This document shows, one piece after another, positions 1-10,167 of a stretch of 64,000 nucleotides of DNA. This DNA is from an uncultured SAR86 cluster bacterium. Lineage in GTDB: Bacteria > Pseudomonadota > Gammaproteobacteria > Magnimaribacterales > D2472. Below the pieces are notes generated by a model that saw nothing but the letters and a program-made list of their open reading frames with translations, made no database searches and was not told the origin of the DNA. The translations under genes and the position numbers were made by a program. The stretch lies in assembly GCA_902557575.1 (NCBI GenBank), contig CACEAR010000001.1, positions 124,001-188,000 on the forward strand, written 5' to 3'. Each line of letters starts with the position of its first letter. The first letter of the stretch is position 1.

Positions 1-1351
1 TGTAGAACGTGCGTACATCTGTGGGTACAAGTTTAACATGGAGTATGCCTGAATTGCCTTTACCCATATAATCAACAATTGTTCCTTTACTATCTATAAG
101 TGCTGATATACCATCATTTGTGGCTCTAACAATTGGAATGTTATTTTCTATAGATCTTATTCTTGATATCTCAAGATGCTGATAAGGACCGAAAGAATTA
201 CCAAACCAGGTATCATTACTGACATTGATAAGATAATTAGAACTTTTGACGTCTTTTCTAACCATTTCACCAAAGACTATATCAAAGCAAACAAGTGGTG
301 AAAAGCTTCCATATCCTACATTCATCTTTTTCGGACTATCACCCCTGGTCATATTTGACATGGGCATATCAAAAAATGAAATTAATCCCCTTAAAAAGCT
401 TTCAAATGGAATATATTCCCCAAATGGTACAAGTTTTCTTTTGTTATATTTTATTTCTTGCTCTGAATTTATTATTGAATTGTATAAATTTCCATTCTGA
501 TAACTAAAAAATCCGCTAATCAATGGCTTTTCTATGTTTTTAATTAAATTTTGGCTTCTTGCAGATTCTGAAGTATAGGGTAGTGGAGCTTCGGGCCAAA
601 CCAAAATATCAGCTTTTTCTGCAGCTTGAGAAGATAAACTTACAAATTCCTGTTCAATGTCATTTAAATAGTCATTATCAAATTTCTTAAAAGGATCTGT
701 GGATGGCTGAATGATTGCTAAATTAATAACATCTCCATCACTTTTACCGCTTTCAAAAATATTTGGTGACATAAGGCTAATGAATATGAATAAGTTAAAC
801 GCCAATAAATAAATTTTGTTTGAATATAAAACTACATTTGAAGCTACAAAAATATATAGCAAAAGAGATAAACCTGAAACGCCGATCAAACCATATAAGA
901 TTTCATAAGAGGTATCTAAAAAAATGTATCCTGGCAATAGCCATGGGAATCCGCCTAAAAAGTAATACCTACCGAATTCAACTAAAATTAGAATGAAAGG
1001 CACGAACAAAAGGAGGTTATTTGATTTGTTAATAATAACTCTTTTTAACAATAGAATTGGTAGAAAAAAGAATATGATGCAGCCAATTGATAATATTAAG
1101 AATAATAAAATTGATCCAAAAAGACTTACATTTCCGTAATAGTAAATACTTACTATTATCCATGATGTTCCAATTCCCCAATACCCAAACGACCATAGAA
1201 ATAAGTTATTTAAATTCCTATTATCATTTGATCTAAATAGTTTATAGATTAGATAGGTGTAACTTACAACTAGCGCGTATTTAAATGAAAAAGGTGCAAA
1301 AGATAATACTCCAATTGAGCCAAACAATACTGGCTCAAAGTATTTTCTCAA
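1..1351 (-). CDS. lnt: Apolipoprotein N-acyltransferase (partial, 3' end cut by window start; likely TTG start)
   Basis: Own reverse-strand translation gives multiple N-terminal TM segments, then a nitrilase domain with WPEAPLPY, KRKLVPFGEYIPF and PLVCFDIVF (Glu/Lys/Cys triad). Upstream partner of corC as in other gammaproteobacteria. Not in the ORF track because it runs off the edge. Confidence 0.9.
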   Translation of the reverse strand, partial: MRKYFEPVLFGSIGVLSFAPFSFKYALVVSYTYLIYKLFRSNDNRNLNNLFLWSFGYWGIGTSWIIVSIYYYGNVSLFGSILLFLILSIGCIIFFFLPILLLKRVIINKSNNLLLFVPFILILVEFGRYYFLGGFPWLLPGYIFLDTSYEILYGLIGVSGLSLLLYIFVASNVVLYSNKIYLLAFNLFIFISLMSPNIFESGKSDGDVINLAIIQPSTDPFKKFDNDYLNDIEQEFVSLSSQAAEKADILVWPEAPLPYTSESARSQNLIKNIEKPLISGFFSYQNGNLYNSIINSEQEIKYNKRKLVPFGEYIPFESFLRGLISFFDMPMSNMTRGDSPKKMNVGYGSFSPLVCFDIVFGEMVRKDVKSSNYLINVSNDTWFGNSFGPYQHLEISRIRSIENNIPIVRATNDGISALIDSKGTIVDYMGKGNSGILHVKLVPTDVRTFY

Positions 1352-1352
1352 A

Positions 1353-2198
1353 CTAAGTAATAATTGAGATGCCAATTTTTTTAATTCGACGTTTATCTGC
1401 AGCTGTGACGACTAGCTCAATTGATTCAACAATAATTTTATCGCCAACTTTTGGAAGTATTCCTAATTTTTTGGTCATATATCCGCCCAAAGTCTCAACT
1501 GAGCTTTCATTTAAATTAATCTCAAATTTTTCTTCGAATTCATCTATTTCGATCTTTGCATCGGCAATGAACTCTTTTTCTGATACCTGAATGAGATCAA
1601 GGTCATCGATATCGTGCTCATCTTCTATTTCACCAACTAATTCCTCTAAAATATCTTCGATAGTTACCAAGCCACATATTTCTCCATATTCATCAATTAC
1701 AACAGCTAAATGTGACTTATCTTTTTTAAATTCTTCAAGAAGTGAATCCGCGCGTTTTGTCTCAGGTACAACTTTTGCATCTCTCATTATTGAATCTAAA
1801 TTTACCTCTTCATTTAGAGATAGAAGTGGCAATAGGTCTTTTGCTAGAAGGATTCCTTCTACCTTCTTCTTTTTTTCATTTATGACTGGATATCTTGAAT
1901 GGCCAGATTCAATTACAGTCTCAAGTAGTTTCTCAGATGAATCATCAATGTAGATATTTACCATTTCAACTTTTGGAATCATTATTTCTTTAACGGAGGT
2001 TGCTCTTAATTTAATTGCATTTTCAGCAATGGAGAATGCAACCTCATCAATAATATCTGATGATAGAGAGCTTTCTAAAACCTCTGTAACATCTTCTATA
2101 TTTTTTGGTTTGATAAAAAGAATATTTCTTACAAAAGCTCGGAACCTTTGATAAAAAGAGGAGGGCGCATCTTCCTTATTTTTTATTATTTTATTCAT
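1353..2198 (-). CDS. corC: CBS-pair / CorC_HlyC domain transporter-associated protein
   Basis: CBS domains (KVEMVNIYIDD..., HLAVVIDEYGEICGLVTIEDILEELVGEIEDEHD) and C-terminal CorC_HlyC domain; lnt-corC-ybeY-phoH synteny. Confidence 0.92.
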   Translation of the reverse strand: MNKIIKNKEDAPSSFYQRFRAFVRNILFIKPKNIEDVTEVLESSLSSDIIDEVAFSIAENAIKLRATSVKEIMIPKVEMVNIYIDDSSEKLLETVIESGHSRYPVINEKKKKVEGILLAKDLLPLLSLNEEVNLDSIMRDAKVVPETKRADSLLEEFKKDKSHLAVVIDEYGEICGLVTIEDILEELVGEIEDEHDIDDLDLIQVSEKEFIADAKIEIDEFEEKFEINLNESSVETLGGYMTKKLGILPKVGDKIIVESIELVVTAADKRRIKKIGISIIT

Positions 2199-2644
2199 AT
2201 TAAATAAGGATCGCCTATTTTTAGTTTTTTTAAGATTCTTATCTCTTCTTTTTCCATATCTTTTCTTTGTGTTGTTTTGGTATGGTCATGACCAAAGATA
2301 TGAAGAATCCCATGAATGAGCATATGACTAATGTGATCGTTAATACTTTTTCCTTGCGATGCTGCCTCTTTTTCAAGATAAGGATAACATATTGCAATAT
2401 CCCCAAATTCTTGAGTCTGTTCTTTGGACTCATCATCGTTTACAAATGCAAGTACATTAGTATTTTTATCTTTATTTCTAAATGTCTTATTCAGCTCTTG
2501 CATTTCTGTGTTGCAAACAATCTTTACATTTATTTTCTTATTTGTTTTTTCTCTCTCACAAAAGACTATGTCAGCAACTTCTTTCATAGCTTGAAGCTGA
2601 CTATTCGATAAAAATTTATTTGGGTCGGAAATATTTAGGCTCAA
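2195..2644 (-). CDS. ybeY: Endoribonuclease YbeY (rRNA maturation factor)
   Basis: HGILHIFGHDH metal-binding motif; synteny. Confidence 0.93.
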   Translation of the reverse strand: MSLNISDPNKFLSNSQLQAMKEVADIVFCEREKTNKKINVKIVCNTEMQELNKTFRNKDKNTNVLAFVNDDESKEQTQEFGDIAICYPYLEKEAASQGKSINDHISHMLIHGILHIFGHDHTKTTQRKDMEKEEIRILKKLKIGDPYLI

Positions 2645-3603
2645 TTTTCTTCTAACCTTTTATCGTATGCATCTACTATTTTCTTTACTAAAGGATGTCG
2701 AACTACATCTTTTGAGTTAAATCTCGTAAAACCTATTCCATCTGTTCCATCTAGGAGGTCAACAGCATCTTTAAGCCCAGAATATATATTCTTTGGAAGA
2801 TCTATTTGTGTTAGATCGCCATTAATGACTGCATAAGAGCCAAAACCCATTCTGGTAAGAAACATTTTCATTTGTTCTGTGGTTGTATTCTGACTTTCAT
2901 CCATAATGATAAAAGAGTTATTAAGAGTCCTCCCTCTCATGTATGCAAGAGGTGCTATCTCTATAATCTCTCTATTCATTAACCTCTCTGATTTTTCAAA
3001 ACCTATCATTTGATACATTGCATCATAAAGAGGTCTTAGATATGGATCTACTTTTTGAGAAAGGTCACCAGGTAAAAATCCTAACTTCTCGCCTGCTTCA
3101 ACTGCTGGCCTAATTAACACAATCTTTTCAACTTTCTTATCAAGAAGAAACTCAATAGCTAATGCCATGGCAAGAAAAGTCTTTCCTGTTCCTGCAGGCC
3201 CAATTCCAAAATTAATTTCATTATGTTTAATGCTTTGAATGTATTTTGATTGATTAATTGATCTTGGTTTAATAGTTTTCTTTGGAGTCTTAATTATTAT
3301 GTCTTCATAGTCTTGACTGGAGGAATCTTCCTTGACTTCTTGTATGCAAAGATGAAGAGTCTCTTTAGTGATTTCAACTCCCTTACCAGCAGCTTCATAA
3401 AGCTTCTTAAGCGCATCTGATGCTAATTTAACATCTTCATCGTGCCCAGTTATCTTCAATTTATTTCCGTTTTGGAAAACTTTAACTTTAAAAGACTTCT
3501 CAATAAACTTTATGTTTCCATTTAGCTCACCAACAAATCTTACCAAGACATTTGCATCTGGTGGAGAAAGAATAAGATTTTTCGGGCTCTCTTTATCAGG
3601 CAT
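2641..3603 (-). CDS. phoH: PhoH-like ATPase
   Basis: Walker A GPAGTGKTFLAMA, DESQNTT; synteny with ybeY and miaB. Confidence 0.93.
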   Translation of the reverse strand: MPDKESPKNLILSPPDANVLVRFVGELNGNIKFIEKSFKVKVFQNGNKLKITGHDEDVKLASDALKKLYEAAGKGVEITKETLHLCIQEVKEDSSSQDYEDIIIKTPKKTIKPRSINQSKYIQSIKHNEINFGIGPAGTGKTFLAMALAIEFLLDKKVEKIVLIRPAVEAGEKLGFLPGDLSQKVDPYLRPLYDAMYQMIGFEKSERLMNREIIEIAPLAYMRGRTLNNSFIIMDESQNTTTEQMKMFLTRMGFGSYAVINGDLTQIDLPKNIYSGLKDAVDLLDGTDGIGFTRFNSKDVVRHPLVKKIVDAYDKRLEEN

Positions 3604-4928
3604 TAATTATGAAGAGTCCCTCTAAGGCAGTGTGGTAAAGCATCTATAATTTGAATATTAATTAATTGTCCAATTAAATCAACATTATTTGCAGAAAAAT
3701 TTACAACCCGGTTACATATCGTCCTTGCTTGGAGCTGTCCAGGATCTCTTTTTGATTGACCCATTACAAGACAATTTTGGATTGATCCAACCTTTTTTCT
3801 GCTATAACCAAATGACAGCTGGCTAAGTCTTGTCTGTAAAATTGAGAGGCGTTCTTTTTTTTCTTCTCTAGAAACATCATCTGGCATATCTGCAGCAGTG
3901 GTATTTGGTCTAGGACTGTAGATAAAACTAAAAGATTCATCAAATTGGACTTCATTAATAACATCCATAGTATCTTTGAAGTCTTCCTTTGTTTCACCTG
4001 GGAAGCCAACAATAAAATCAGATGAGAAGCTCATTTCAGGTCTTACAGATTTAATGCGACTAATTAGATCCATGTATTTATCAACATTGTATCTTCTTCT
4101 CATTAATTTTAAGATTCTATCTGATCCGCTCTGGATTGGTAAATGAACATGACTAACTAACTCAGGAACCTTGTCATAAACCTCAACTAAGTCTTCTTTA
4201 AATTCATGTGGATGGCTTGTGGTAAATCTTATCCTTTCAATATTCTCAATTTTAGCTGCTTCTTCTATTAACTTTGCAAGTGAGGATTTCTCTCCGTTGT
4301 GCATACCTTTAAAATTATTAACATTTTGTCCAAGGAAATGAATCTCTCTGGCTCCTTGGTCTGCAAGTTTGGAAACCTCATTTAAAATATCTTTAAAATC
4401 TCTTGAGACTTCGTGCCCTCTTGTCTTTGGTACAACACAAAATGAGCAGTACTTATTGCACCCCTCCATTATTGATACAAAAACTGATGGGCCCTCGGCT
4501 TTTGGAGATGCAAGATGATCAAACTTTTCTAATTTTGGAAATGAGATATCAATCTGATTTTCATTACTCCTCTCTTTTTCATTATAAAGACCGGGAAGTT
4601 TATGAAGTGTTTGTGGTCCAAAAACTATATCAACTGATGGTGCGCGTTTAATAATTTTCTCCCCTTCCTGAGAGGCTACACAGCCCCCAATAGCAATTTT
4701 TAAATCAGGATTTTTTTCTTTTATTTTTCTCCATCTCCCAATCTGATGAAAAACTCTTTCTTGAGCTTTTTCTCTTATTGAGCATGTGTTCAAAATTAAT
4801 AGATCAGCCTGTTCTTCAGATTCAGCTAACTCAAAGTCTTCTTTCTCTTGGAGAAGATCAATCATTTTTGCAGAATCATATTCATTCATCTGACAACCAT
4901 GAGTTTTAACGAAAAGCTTCTTTTTCAT
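3603..4928 (-). CDS. miaB: tRNA-2-methylthio-N6-dimethylallyladenosine synthase
   Basis: MKKKLFVKTHGCQMNEYDS N-terminus, radical SAM CNKYCSFCVVP, TRAM domain. Confidence 0.95.
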   Translation of the reverse strand: MKKKLFVKTHGCQMNEYDSAKMIDLLQEKEDFELAESEEQADLLILNTCSIREKAQERVFHQIGRWRKIKEKNPDLKIAIGGCVASQEGEKIIKRAPSVDIVFGPQTLHKLPGLYNEKERSNENQIDISFPKLEKFDHLASPKAEGPSVFVSIMEGCNKYCSFCVVPKTRGHEVSRDFKDILNEVSKLADQGAREIHFLGQNVNNFKGMHNGEKSSLAKLIEEAAKIENIERIRFTTSHPHEFKEDLVEVYDKVPELVSHVHLPIQSGSDRILKLMRRRYNVDKYMDLISRIKSVRPEMSFSSDFIVGFPGETKEDFKDTMDVINEVQFDESFSFIYSPRPNTTAADMPDDVSREEKKERLSILQTRLSQLSFGYSRKKVGSIQNCLVMGQSKRDPGQLQARTICNRVVNFSANNVDLIGQLINIQIIDALPHCLRGTLHN

Positions 4929-4995
4929 ATGCTAATTATCTATTATTTCTGACCTCAAGTGTTTTAAAATAACTTTTAAGACATACATAATTTTT

Positions 4996-5322
4996 ATGAA
5001 GGACAAAAAAATTTATAAGATTATATTTATTCAGCTTGGAGAAATCTATGAAATTTTTGCTAAACAGATTTTTCAAAGCGATATGTACGGCTTCCTGGAG
5101 GTCGAAGAGTTCATATTTACCAACGATGATCAGCTTGTCGTTGATCCTAGTTCAGAAAAACTTAAAACAGAATTTAATAAGGTTAAAAGAAGCTATATTC
5201 CAATTGGAGCTATTCAAAGGATTGATGAAGTGATTGAGTCAGGAGAAGCTAAAATTAAGAAAACGTCCAGCCAGGTCAGTCCTTTTCCTCTCAACATTCA
5301 GCCCGCAAAAAAAACTGACTAA
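4996..5322 (+). CDS. DUF1820 family protein
   Basis: Small protein with YKIIFIQLGEIYEIFAKQIFQSDMYGFLEVEEFIF...VKRSYIPIGAIQRIDEV, recognised as the DUF1820 pattern. Confidence 0.75.
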   Translation: MKDKKIYKIIFIQLGEIYEIFAKQIFQSDMYGFLEVEEFIFTNDDQLVVDPSSEKLKTEFNKVKRSYIPIGAIQRIDEVIESGEAKIKKTSSQVSPFPLNIQPAKKTD

Positions 5323-5327
5323 AATTC

Positions 5328-5876
5328 TTACTCTTCAAAGAGAAGTTTCTTGTAGTGCTTTAATTCGTTGATTGAGTCCTTAATATCATCTAAGGCTCTA
5401 TGGTTACTGTTTTTCTGATATGACTGCGCCTGATTCATCCATCTAACAATTAATTCTTTTACCGAAGAAACATCTATATGCCTATAGTGAAAGTAGTTCT
5501 CTAGCTCGGGCATATATTTGCTAAGAAATCTTCTGTCATGAGAAACAGTATTTCCGCACATTGGAGATTTTCCTGCTGGCACATATTTTGAGATAAAATC
5601 TAAAGTCTCTAGCTCAGCTTCCTTGTCGCTAATTATGCTTGTTTTAACTGCATCTATGAGACCGGATGAAGTATGTTGGTTTACATTCCATTCATCCATA
5701 TTATCAAGCAACTCATTACTTTGATGAATAGCTATATTAGGGCCTTCGGCAATAATATTTAAATCTGAGTCAGTTATTATCGTAGCTATTTCAATTATCT
5801 TTTCTTTCTCAGGATCTAGGCCTGTCATTTCAAGGTCAACCCATATTAAGTTGTTATCGGATTTATTAGCTTTCAT
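5328..5876 (-). CDS. orn: Oligoribonuclease
   Basis: [27 protein letters not shown] DEDDh exonuclease motif; length 182 aa; divergent from rsgA. Confidence 0.95.
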   Translation of the reverse strand: MKANKSDNNLIWVDLEMTGLDPEKEKIIEIATIITDSDLNIIAEGPNIAIHQSNELLDNMDEWNVNQHTSSGLIDAVKTSIISDKEAELETLDFISKYVPAGKSPMCGNTVSHDRRFLSKYMPELENYFHYRHIDVSSVKELIVRWMNQAQSYQKNSNHRALDDIKDSINELKHYKKLLFEE

Positions 5877-5916
5877 TTTTTGTAAAACTCTCTTAATAGT
5901 GTATTTTGTGCTCTAT

Positions 5917-6780
5917 ATGGAAAAAGTTCAAATTGGAAGAGTGGTTGAGTTTTACTCAAACTCATGCCTTGTAGAGATAAGAGAATTTAAAATCCCCTGC
6001 AAGACACCCAAAGATCAAGATATTGTCGTTGGTGATTTCGTTGAAATAGTTCCTCTCCAAGATAGCTTAGAAGTAAAAGGAAAGATCTTAAATAAAGTTC
6101 AAAGAAAAACTTCACTGAAAAGATTCCATAGAGGTAAAAAGAAAGTTTTTGCAGCTAATGTTACAAATATTGCTATCTTGTTATCACCTGTACCACTTAC
6201 TCCAAAAATATTTATTGATAAGTGGTTGGTTCTCTCTGCTGCTGCAGGAATAGATCCATTAATAGTTGTAAACAAAATAGATTTAACTGGCGATGAGGAA
6301 TTTAAAGAAGCTTGCAATATTTATGAGAGTCTTGGGATTAAGATGTTTAAAGTTTCAGGCAAATCAGGAGAAGGGTTGTCTGATATTGGAAGATTTCTTG
6401 AAAATAAAACTACTATTTTTGTTGGGAAATCTGGCTCAGGCAAATCAACAATCTCATCAAAGTTGCTTGATATTAATTTAAAAACTAAAGAACTTAATAA
6501 GTCTAAGGGTGTTCATACCACGTCGGTATCTTCCTTATATGTTAAAGATAAAATAGAAATCATAGATTCTCCTGGTGTCAGAGACATAGAGATTGAGAAA
6601 TTTAGTCCAGATGAAGTCTTAAAAGGGTTTTTTGAAATTAGAGAAGCTGCATTGTCTTGTAAGTTCAAAAATTGTAATCATATAAATGGTGTTGGTTGCA
6701 ACGTTATTGATCAAGTATCAAAAGGCAATATTGCAGAAAGCAGATACAATAATTATATAAGTTTTACAAATAATGAATAA
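5917..6780 (+). CDS. rsgA: Ribosome small-subunit-dependent GTPase RsgA (ORF open from 5851; likely start 5917)
   Basis: Circularly permuted GTPase motifs VVNKIDL, GKSGSGKSTISSKL, DSPGVRD and Cys/His zinc knuckle CKFKNCNHINGVGC. Confidence 0.93.
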   Translation: MEKVQIGRVVEFYSNSCLVEIREFKIPCKTPKDQDIVVGDFVEIVPLQDSLEVKGKILNKVQRKTSLKRFHRGKKKVFAANVTNIAILLSPVPLTPKIFIDKWLVLSAAAGIDPLIVVNKIDLTGDEEFKEACNIYESLGIKMFKVSGKSGEGLSDIGRFLENKTTIFVGKSGSGKSTISSKLLDINLKTKELNKSKGVHTTSVSSLYVKDKIEIIDSPGVRDIEIEKFSPDEVLKGFFEIREAALSCKFKNCNHINGVGCNVIDQVSKGNIAESRYNNYISFTNNE

Positions 6781-7513
6781 AGACACCCACTTCGGTTTTG
6801 AAAAGGTCTCTACTGAAGAAAAACAAGAAAAAGTAAACTCGGTTTTTACTTCTGTTGCAGAAAATTATGATCTTATGAATGATGTCATGTCATTTGGACT
6901 TCATAGGTTTTGGAAAAAAATAATGATTGAACTTGCAGGAGTTAAGCCTGATAGTAAAGTTCTTGATCTTGCGGGAGGAACTGGTGATATTGCAAAAGAA
7001 ATTCATCTTAACTTCCCAGATGCAGAAATCACAGTAGCTGATATAAATGCAGAGATGCTGGTTTATGGAAAGAAGAGATCAATTGATGAAAACTTTTTCA
7101 AAAATACTTCCTTTTGTCAGTTAAATGGTGAACTACTCCCTTTTGGTGATGAATATTTTGACACTACAACTATTGCCTTTGGATTAAGAAACTTTACTGA
7201 TAAAGAAAAGGGTTTATCAGAAATGCATAGATGTCTTGCCAATAACGGAAAGTTAATAATCCTAGAGTTCTCTAAGCCTCAGAATGCTACCTTCAGTAAA
7301 ATATATGATTGGTATTCTTTCAATGTAATGCCAGTTATGGGAAGCATATTTGCTAGTGATTCTGATAGTTATAGATATCTAGCTGAATCAATTAGAATGC
7401 ATCCTGATCAGAAAAGATTAAAAGAAAAAATACTTAAAGCTGGCTTTACAGATTGTAAATTTTATAACTTGCTTAATGGAATAGTTGCCATTCATGTTGC
7501 AGAAAAGAATTAA
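6773..7513 (+). CDS. ubiE: Ubiquinone/menaquinone biosynthesis C-methyltransferase
   Basis: VFTSVAENYDLMNDVMSFGLHRFWKK, VLDLAGGTGDIA, typical UbiE motifs. Confidence 0.95.
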   Translation: MNKDTHFGFEKVSTEEKQEKVNSVFTSVAENYDLMNDVMSFGLHRFWKKIMIELAGVKPDSKVLDLAGGTGDIAKEIHLNFPDAEITVADINAEMLVYGKKRSIDENFFKNTSFCQLNGELLPFGDEYFDTTTIAFGLRNFTDKEKGLSEMHRCLANNGKLIILEFSKPQNATFSKIYDWYSFNVMPVMGSIFASDSDSYRYLAESIRMHPDQKRLKEKILKAGFTDCKFYNLLNGIVAIHVAEKN

Positions 7514-9010
7514 ATGACTATCATCAATCTTTTTTTAGGAGGGCTGAAGATAATTTCAAGAGTCCTATGGTTCAACTTAATTTTTTTAGATAAAGATTCA
7601 GAAAAATTTGGTCGCAAACTCAGAGTAAGCCTTGAATCAATGGGTCCTATGTTTATAAAGTTTGGTCAACTTTTATCTACCAGAACGGATCTTTTATCTA
7701 TTAATGTAGCCAAAGAGCTTCAAAAATTAACTGATCAATGTAAGCCTTTTAGTAGCGACAAGTCGAGAAAGATCATCGAATCTGAGCTTGGTGGCCCAAT
7801 TGAGGATTTCTTTCAAGATTTTGATGAGTCTCCTTTTGCGGCTGCTTCTCTTGCTCAAGTTCATAAGGCAACGCTTAAAGATAATTCAAAGAAGGTAGTT
7901 ATAAAAATATTGAGGCCAGGTATAAGACGAGAAGTGGAAAGAAATGTGAGTCTATTAAAGTCTTTTGCCTCTATCTTTTCAATAACTTTTAAAGATTCAG
8001 AAAGGCTTAAGCCGCTTGAAGTTGTGAGAGATTATGAGAAGACTATTATTAAAGAGCTGGACTTAAAATTAGAGGCTTCAAACACAAACCTTACTCGAAA
8101 AAACTTTAGTGGTTCAAAAATACTATATATCCCTGAAGTTTATTGGGATTTGTCTACCTCTAAGATGCTTGTTTTAGAGGAAATTGAAGGAATTCCTTGT
8201 ACTGATATAGATAAAATTGATGCAGCAGGGGTAGATAAGAAGAAATTGGCTGAAAATGGTGTCCAAATCTTTTTAGATCAGGTCTTCAGAGACAATTTCT
8301 TTCATGCAGATATGCATCCAGGAAATATATTTGTAGATAAGAGAAATACTGAAAATGCTGGTTATGTAGCAGTAGATTGCGCTATTTGTGGCTCATTAAC
8401 GAATGAAGAAAGGTATACGCTTGCTAGAATGCTTCAAGCCGTTATCAAGGAACAGTATCATTCTCTTGCAAAACTCTTCATAAATGCAGGTTGGGTAGAC
8501 AAAAATTCAAATATTAGTGATTTGGAAAATACATTGAGGGCTTGTTGTGAGCCAATTCTTGAAAAACCACTATCTGAAATAGAATTTGGCAAACTTTTAC
8601 TATATTTATTCGAAAGTACTAGAGAGTATGGCTTATCCATACAGCCATCTTTAGTTTTGCTACAAAAAACCCTAATTCATATCGAAGGAATGGGTAGGCA
8701 AATTTATCCTGCTTTAGATTTCTGGGGTTTAGCTGAACCGTATTTAGAAAACTGGATAAGTGAACAATTTAATCCTACAAAACTCAAAAACTACATCTTT
8801 GAAAATAAAGAAGAGATCTTGGAAAGTATCAAAGATACGCCGGGAATGTTTTTTGAAATTGTTGATGAAATCAGAAATATTAATATTTCATCTAATAGAA
8901 ACAATGACCTCATGGTTGAGTTAGATAAAAGAATTAAAAAATTGAAAAACATTTCATACTTCTTGATAGGCTTATTAGGAGTAACAATTATTTTCTTGTA
9001 CTTAAATTGA
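7514..9010 (+). CDS. ubiB: UbiB-type atypical kinase (ubiquinone biosynthesis accessory)
   Basis: KFGQLLSTRTDLL, AAASLAQVHKA, FFHADMHPGNIFV; C-terminal TM; follows ubiE. Confidence 0.93.
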   Translation: MTIINLFLGGLKIISRVLWFNLIFLDKDSEKFGRKLRVSLESMGPMFIKFGQLLSTRTDLLSINVAKELQKLTDQCKPFSSDKSRKIIESELGGPIEDFFQDFDESPFAAASLAQVHKATLKDNSKKVVIKILRPGIRREVERNVSLLKSFASIFSITFKDSERLKPLEVVRDYEKTIIKELDLKLEASNTNLTRKNFSGSKILYIPEVYWDLSTSKMLVLEEIEGIPCTDIDKIDAAGVDKKKLAENGVQIFLDQVFRDNFFHADMHPGNIFVDKRNTENAGYVAVDCAICGSLTNEERYTLARMLQAVIKEQYHSLAKLFINAGWVDKNSNISDLENTLRACCEPILEKPLSEIEFGKLLLYLFESTREYGLSIQPSLVLLQKTLIHIEGMGRQIYPALDFWGLAEPYLENWISEQFNPTKLKNYIFENKEEILESIKDTPGMFFEIVDEIRNINISSNRNNDLMVELDKRIKKLKNISYFLIGLLGVTIIFLYLN

Positions 9011-9045
9011 TTTATATTTATTTTCAAAAAGGTTAAGATAAAAGT

Positions 9046-9210
9046 ATGTTTTCAGGTCCATGGGAAATACTTTTAATTCTTGCAATTGCCTTGCTACTTT
9101 TTGGTAGCAAAAAAATCCGAACTTTGGGTTCCGATCTTGGTGCTGGGTTAAAAGGTTTTAAGAAATCCATGAAAGATGATAGTGAAGACGATCAACAAAA
9201 TAATAATTAA
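9046..9210 (+). CDS. tatA: Sec-independent translocase subunit TatA (54 aa, below ORF-track cutoff)
   Basis: Own translation [56 protein letters not shown] hinge plus amphipathic helix; next to tatB and tatC. Confidence 0.9.
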   Translation: MFSGPWEILLILAIALLLFGSKKIRTLGSDLGAGLKGFKKSMKDDSEDDQQNNN

Positions 9211-9221
9211 TTAATCGCAAC

Positions 9222-9476
9222 TTGTTTCAAATAGGCTTTCCTGAATTACTAACACTGCTTGTTCTGACGCTCTTGCTTGTAGGGCCAAAAAGATTACCTG
9301 AGGTTACAAAGTTCTTTATTCAAATTTGGTCAAAACTTAGATCCCAATATGAAAAGATTTCTAATGAAATAAATAATGAAATTGGGACAGAAGAAATCAA
9401 AAAAGATATTTTTAATGATATGAAATTACAAGAACTTGAACTAGAGGAAAGTGAGGATAATGATGGAGGAAAATAA
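9222..9476 (+). CDS. tatB: Sec-independent translocase subunit TatB (TTG start)
   Basis: MFQIGFPELLTLLVLTLLLVGPKRLPE; between tatA and tatC. Confidence 0.88.
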   Translation: MFQIGFPELLTLLVLTLLLVGPKRLPEVTKFFIQIWSKLRSQYEKISNEINNEIGTEEIKKDIFNDMKLQELELEESEDNDGGK

Positions 9477-10167
9477 TCTAATCGGTCACTTATCTGAACT
9501 TCGTAATCGCTTAATCAAAGCTCTAATTTTCTGTTTGGTTTTATTAGTTTTCATGTTCCCGTTTGCTGATGATATTTATGTCTTATTCTCAAAACCTCTC
9601 ATAGAATCATTGCCCGAATCCTCTGATTTAATTGCCATTGGTGTAGGGTCACCATTTATTGTTCCAATTAAATTAATATTATCAATAAGTATCCTTATAT
9701 CAATACCTTACATCATTTATCAGATGTGGTCATTTGCAAAGCCTGGCCTTCTAGATGGTGAAAAAAAGCTTATGCTTCCTTTTGCAATAAGCTCTTTTAT
9801 ACTGTTTTATTTAGGAGCTATCTTTGCGTTTTATATTGTTGTTCCAGTCCTGATAAATTTCTTTATTAACACAGCTCCTGAATCTGTAAAGATAATGACG
9901 GACATAAGCCAGTTTTTTAATTTTGCCATCAAAATAATTATTGGTTTTGGTATCGCTTTTCAGGTTCCAATCTTTACAATTATTTCAGTAAGGCTTGGTA
10001 TATTTACAAAAGAAACTTTAAGAAAATCTAGGCCGTATTTCATAATCCTATTTTTTATAATTGGTATGTTTTTAACGCCGCCCGATATCTTATCTCAAGT
10101 TTTTTTAGCGTTGCCTATGTGGATGTTATTTGAGCTTGGTATTCTTATTTCTAAGGATAAAGATTAA
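9460..10167 (+). CDS. tatC: Sec-independent translocase TatC (ORF open from 9451)
   Basis: LIGHLSELRNRLIKALI N-terminus and six-TM profile; tatAB upstream. Confidence 0.93.
   Translation: MMEENNLIGHLSELRNRLIKALIFCLVLLVFMFPFADDIYVLFSKPLIESLPESSDLIAIGVGSPFIVPIKLILSISILISIPYIIYQMWSFAKPGLLDGEKKLMLPFAISSFILFYLGAIFAFYIVVPVLINFFINTAPESVKIMTDISQFFNFAIKIIIGFGIAFQVPIFTIISVRLGIFTKETLRKSRPYFIILFFIIGMFLTPPDILSQVFLALPMWMLFELGILISKDKD

Noticed and set aside
246-507. Two overlapping + strand ORFs (84 and 70 aa)
   Set aside because: Both lie antisense to the partial lnt reading frame, which has clear nitrilase motifs.
1591-1953. 120-aa Ser-rich + strand ORF antisense to corC
   Set aside because: Serine-rich translation is the expected complement of an acidic, Asp/Glu-rich coding region.
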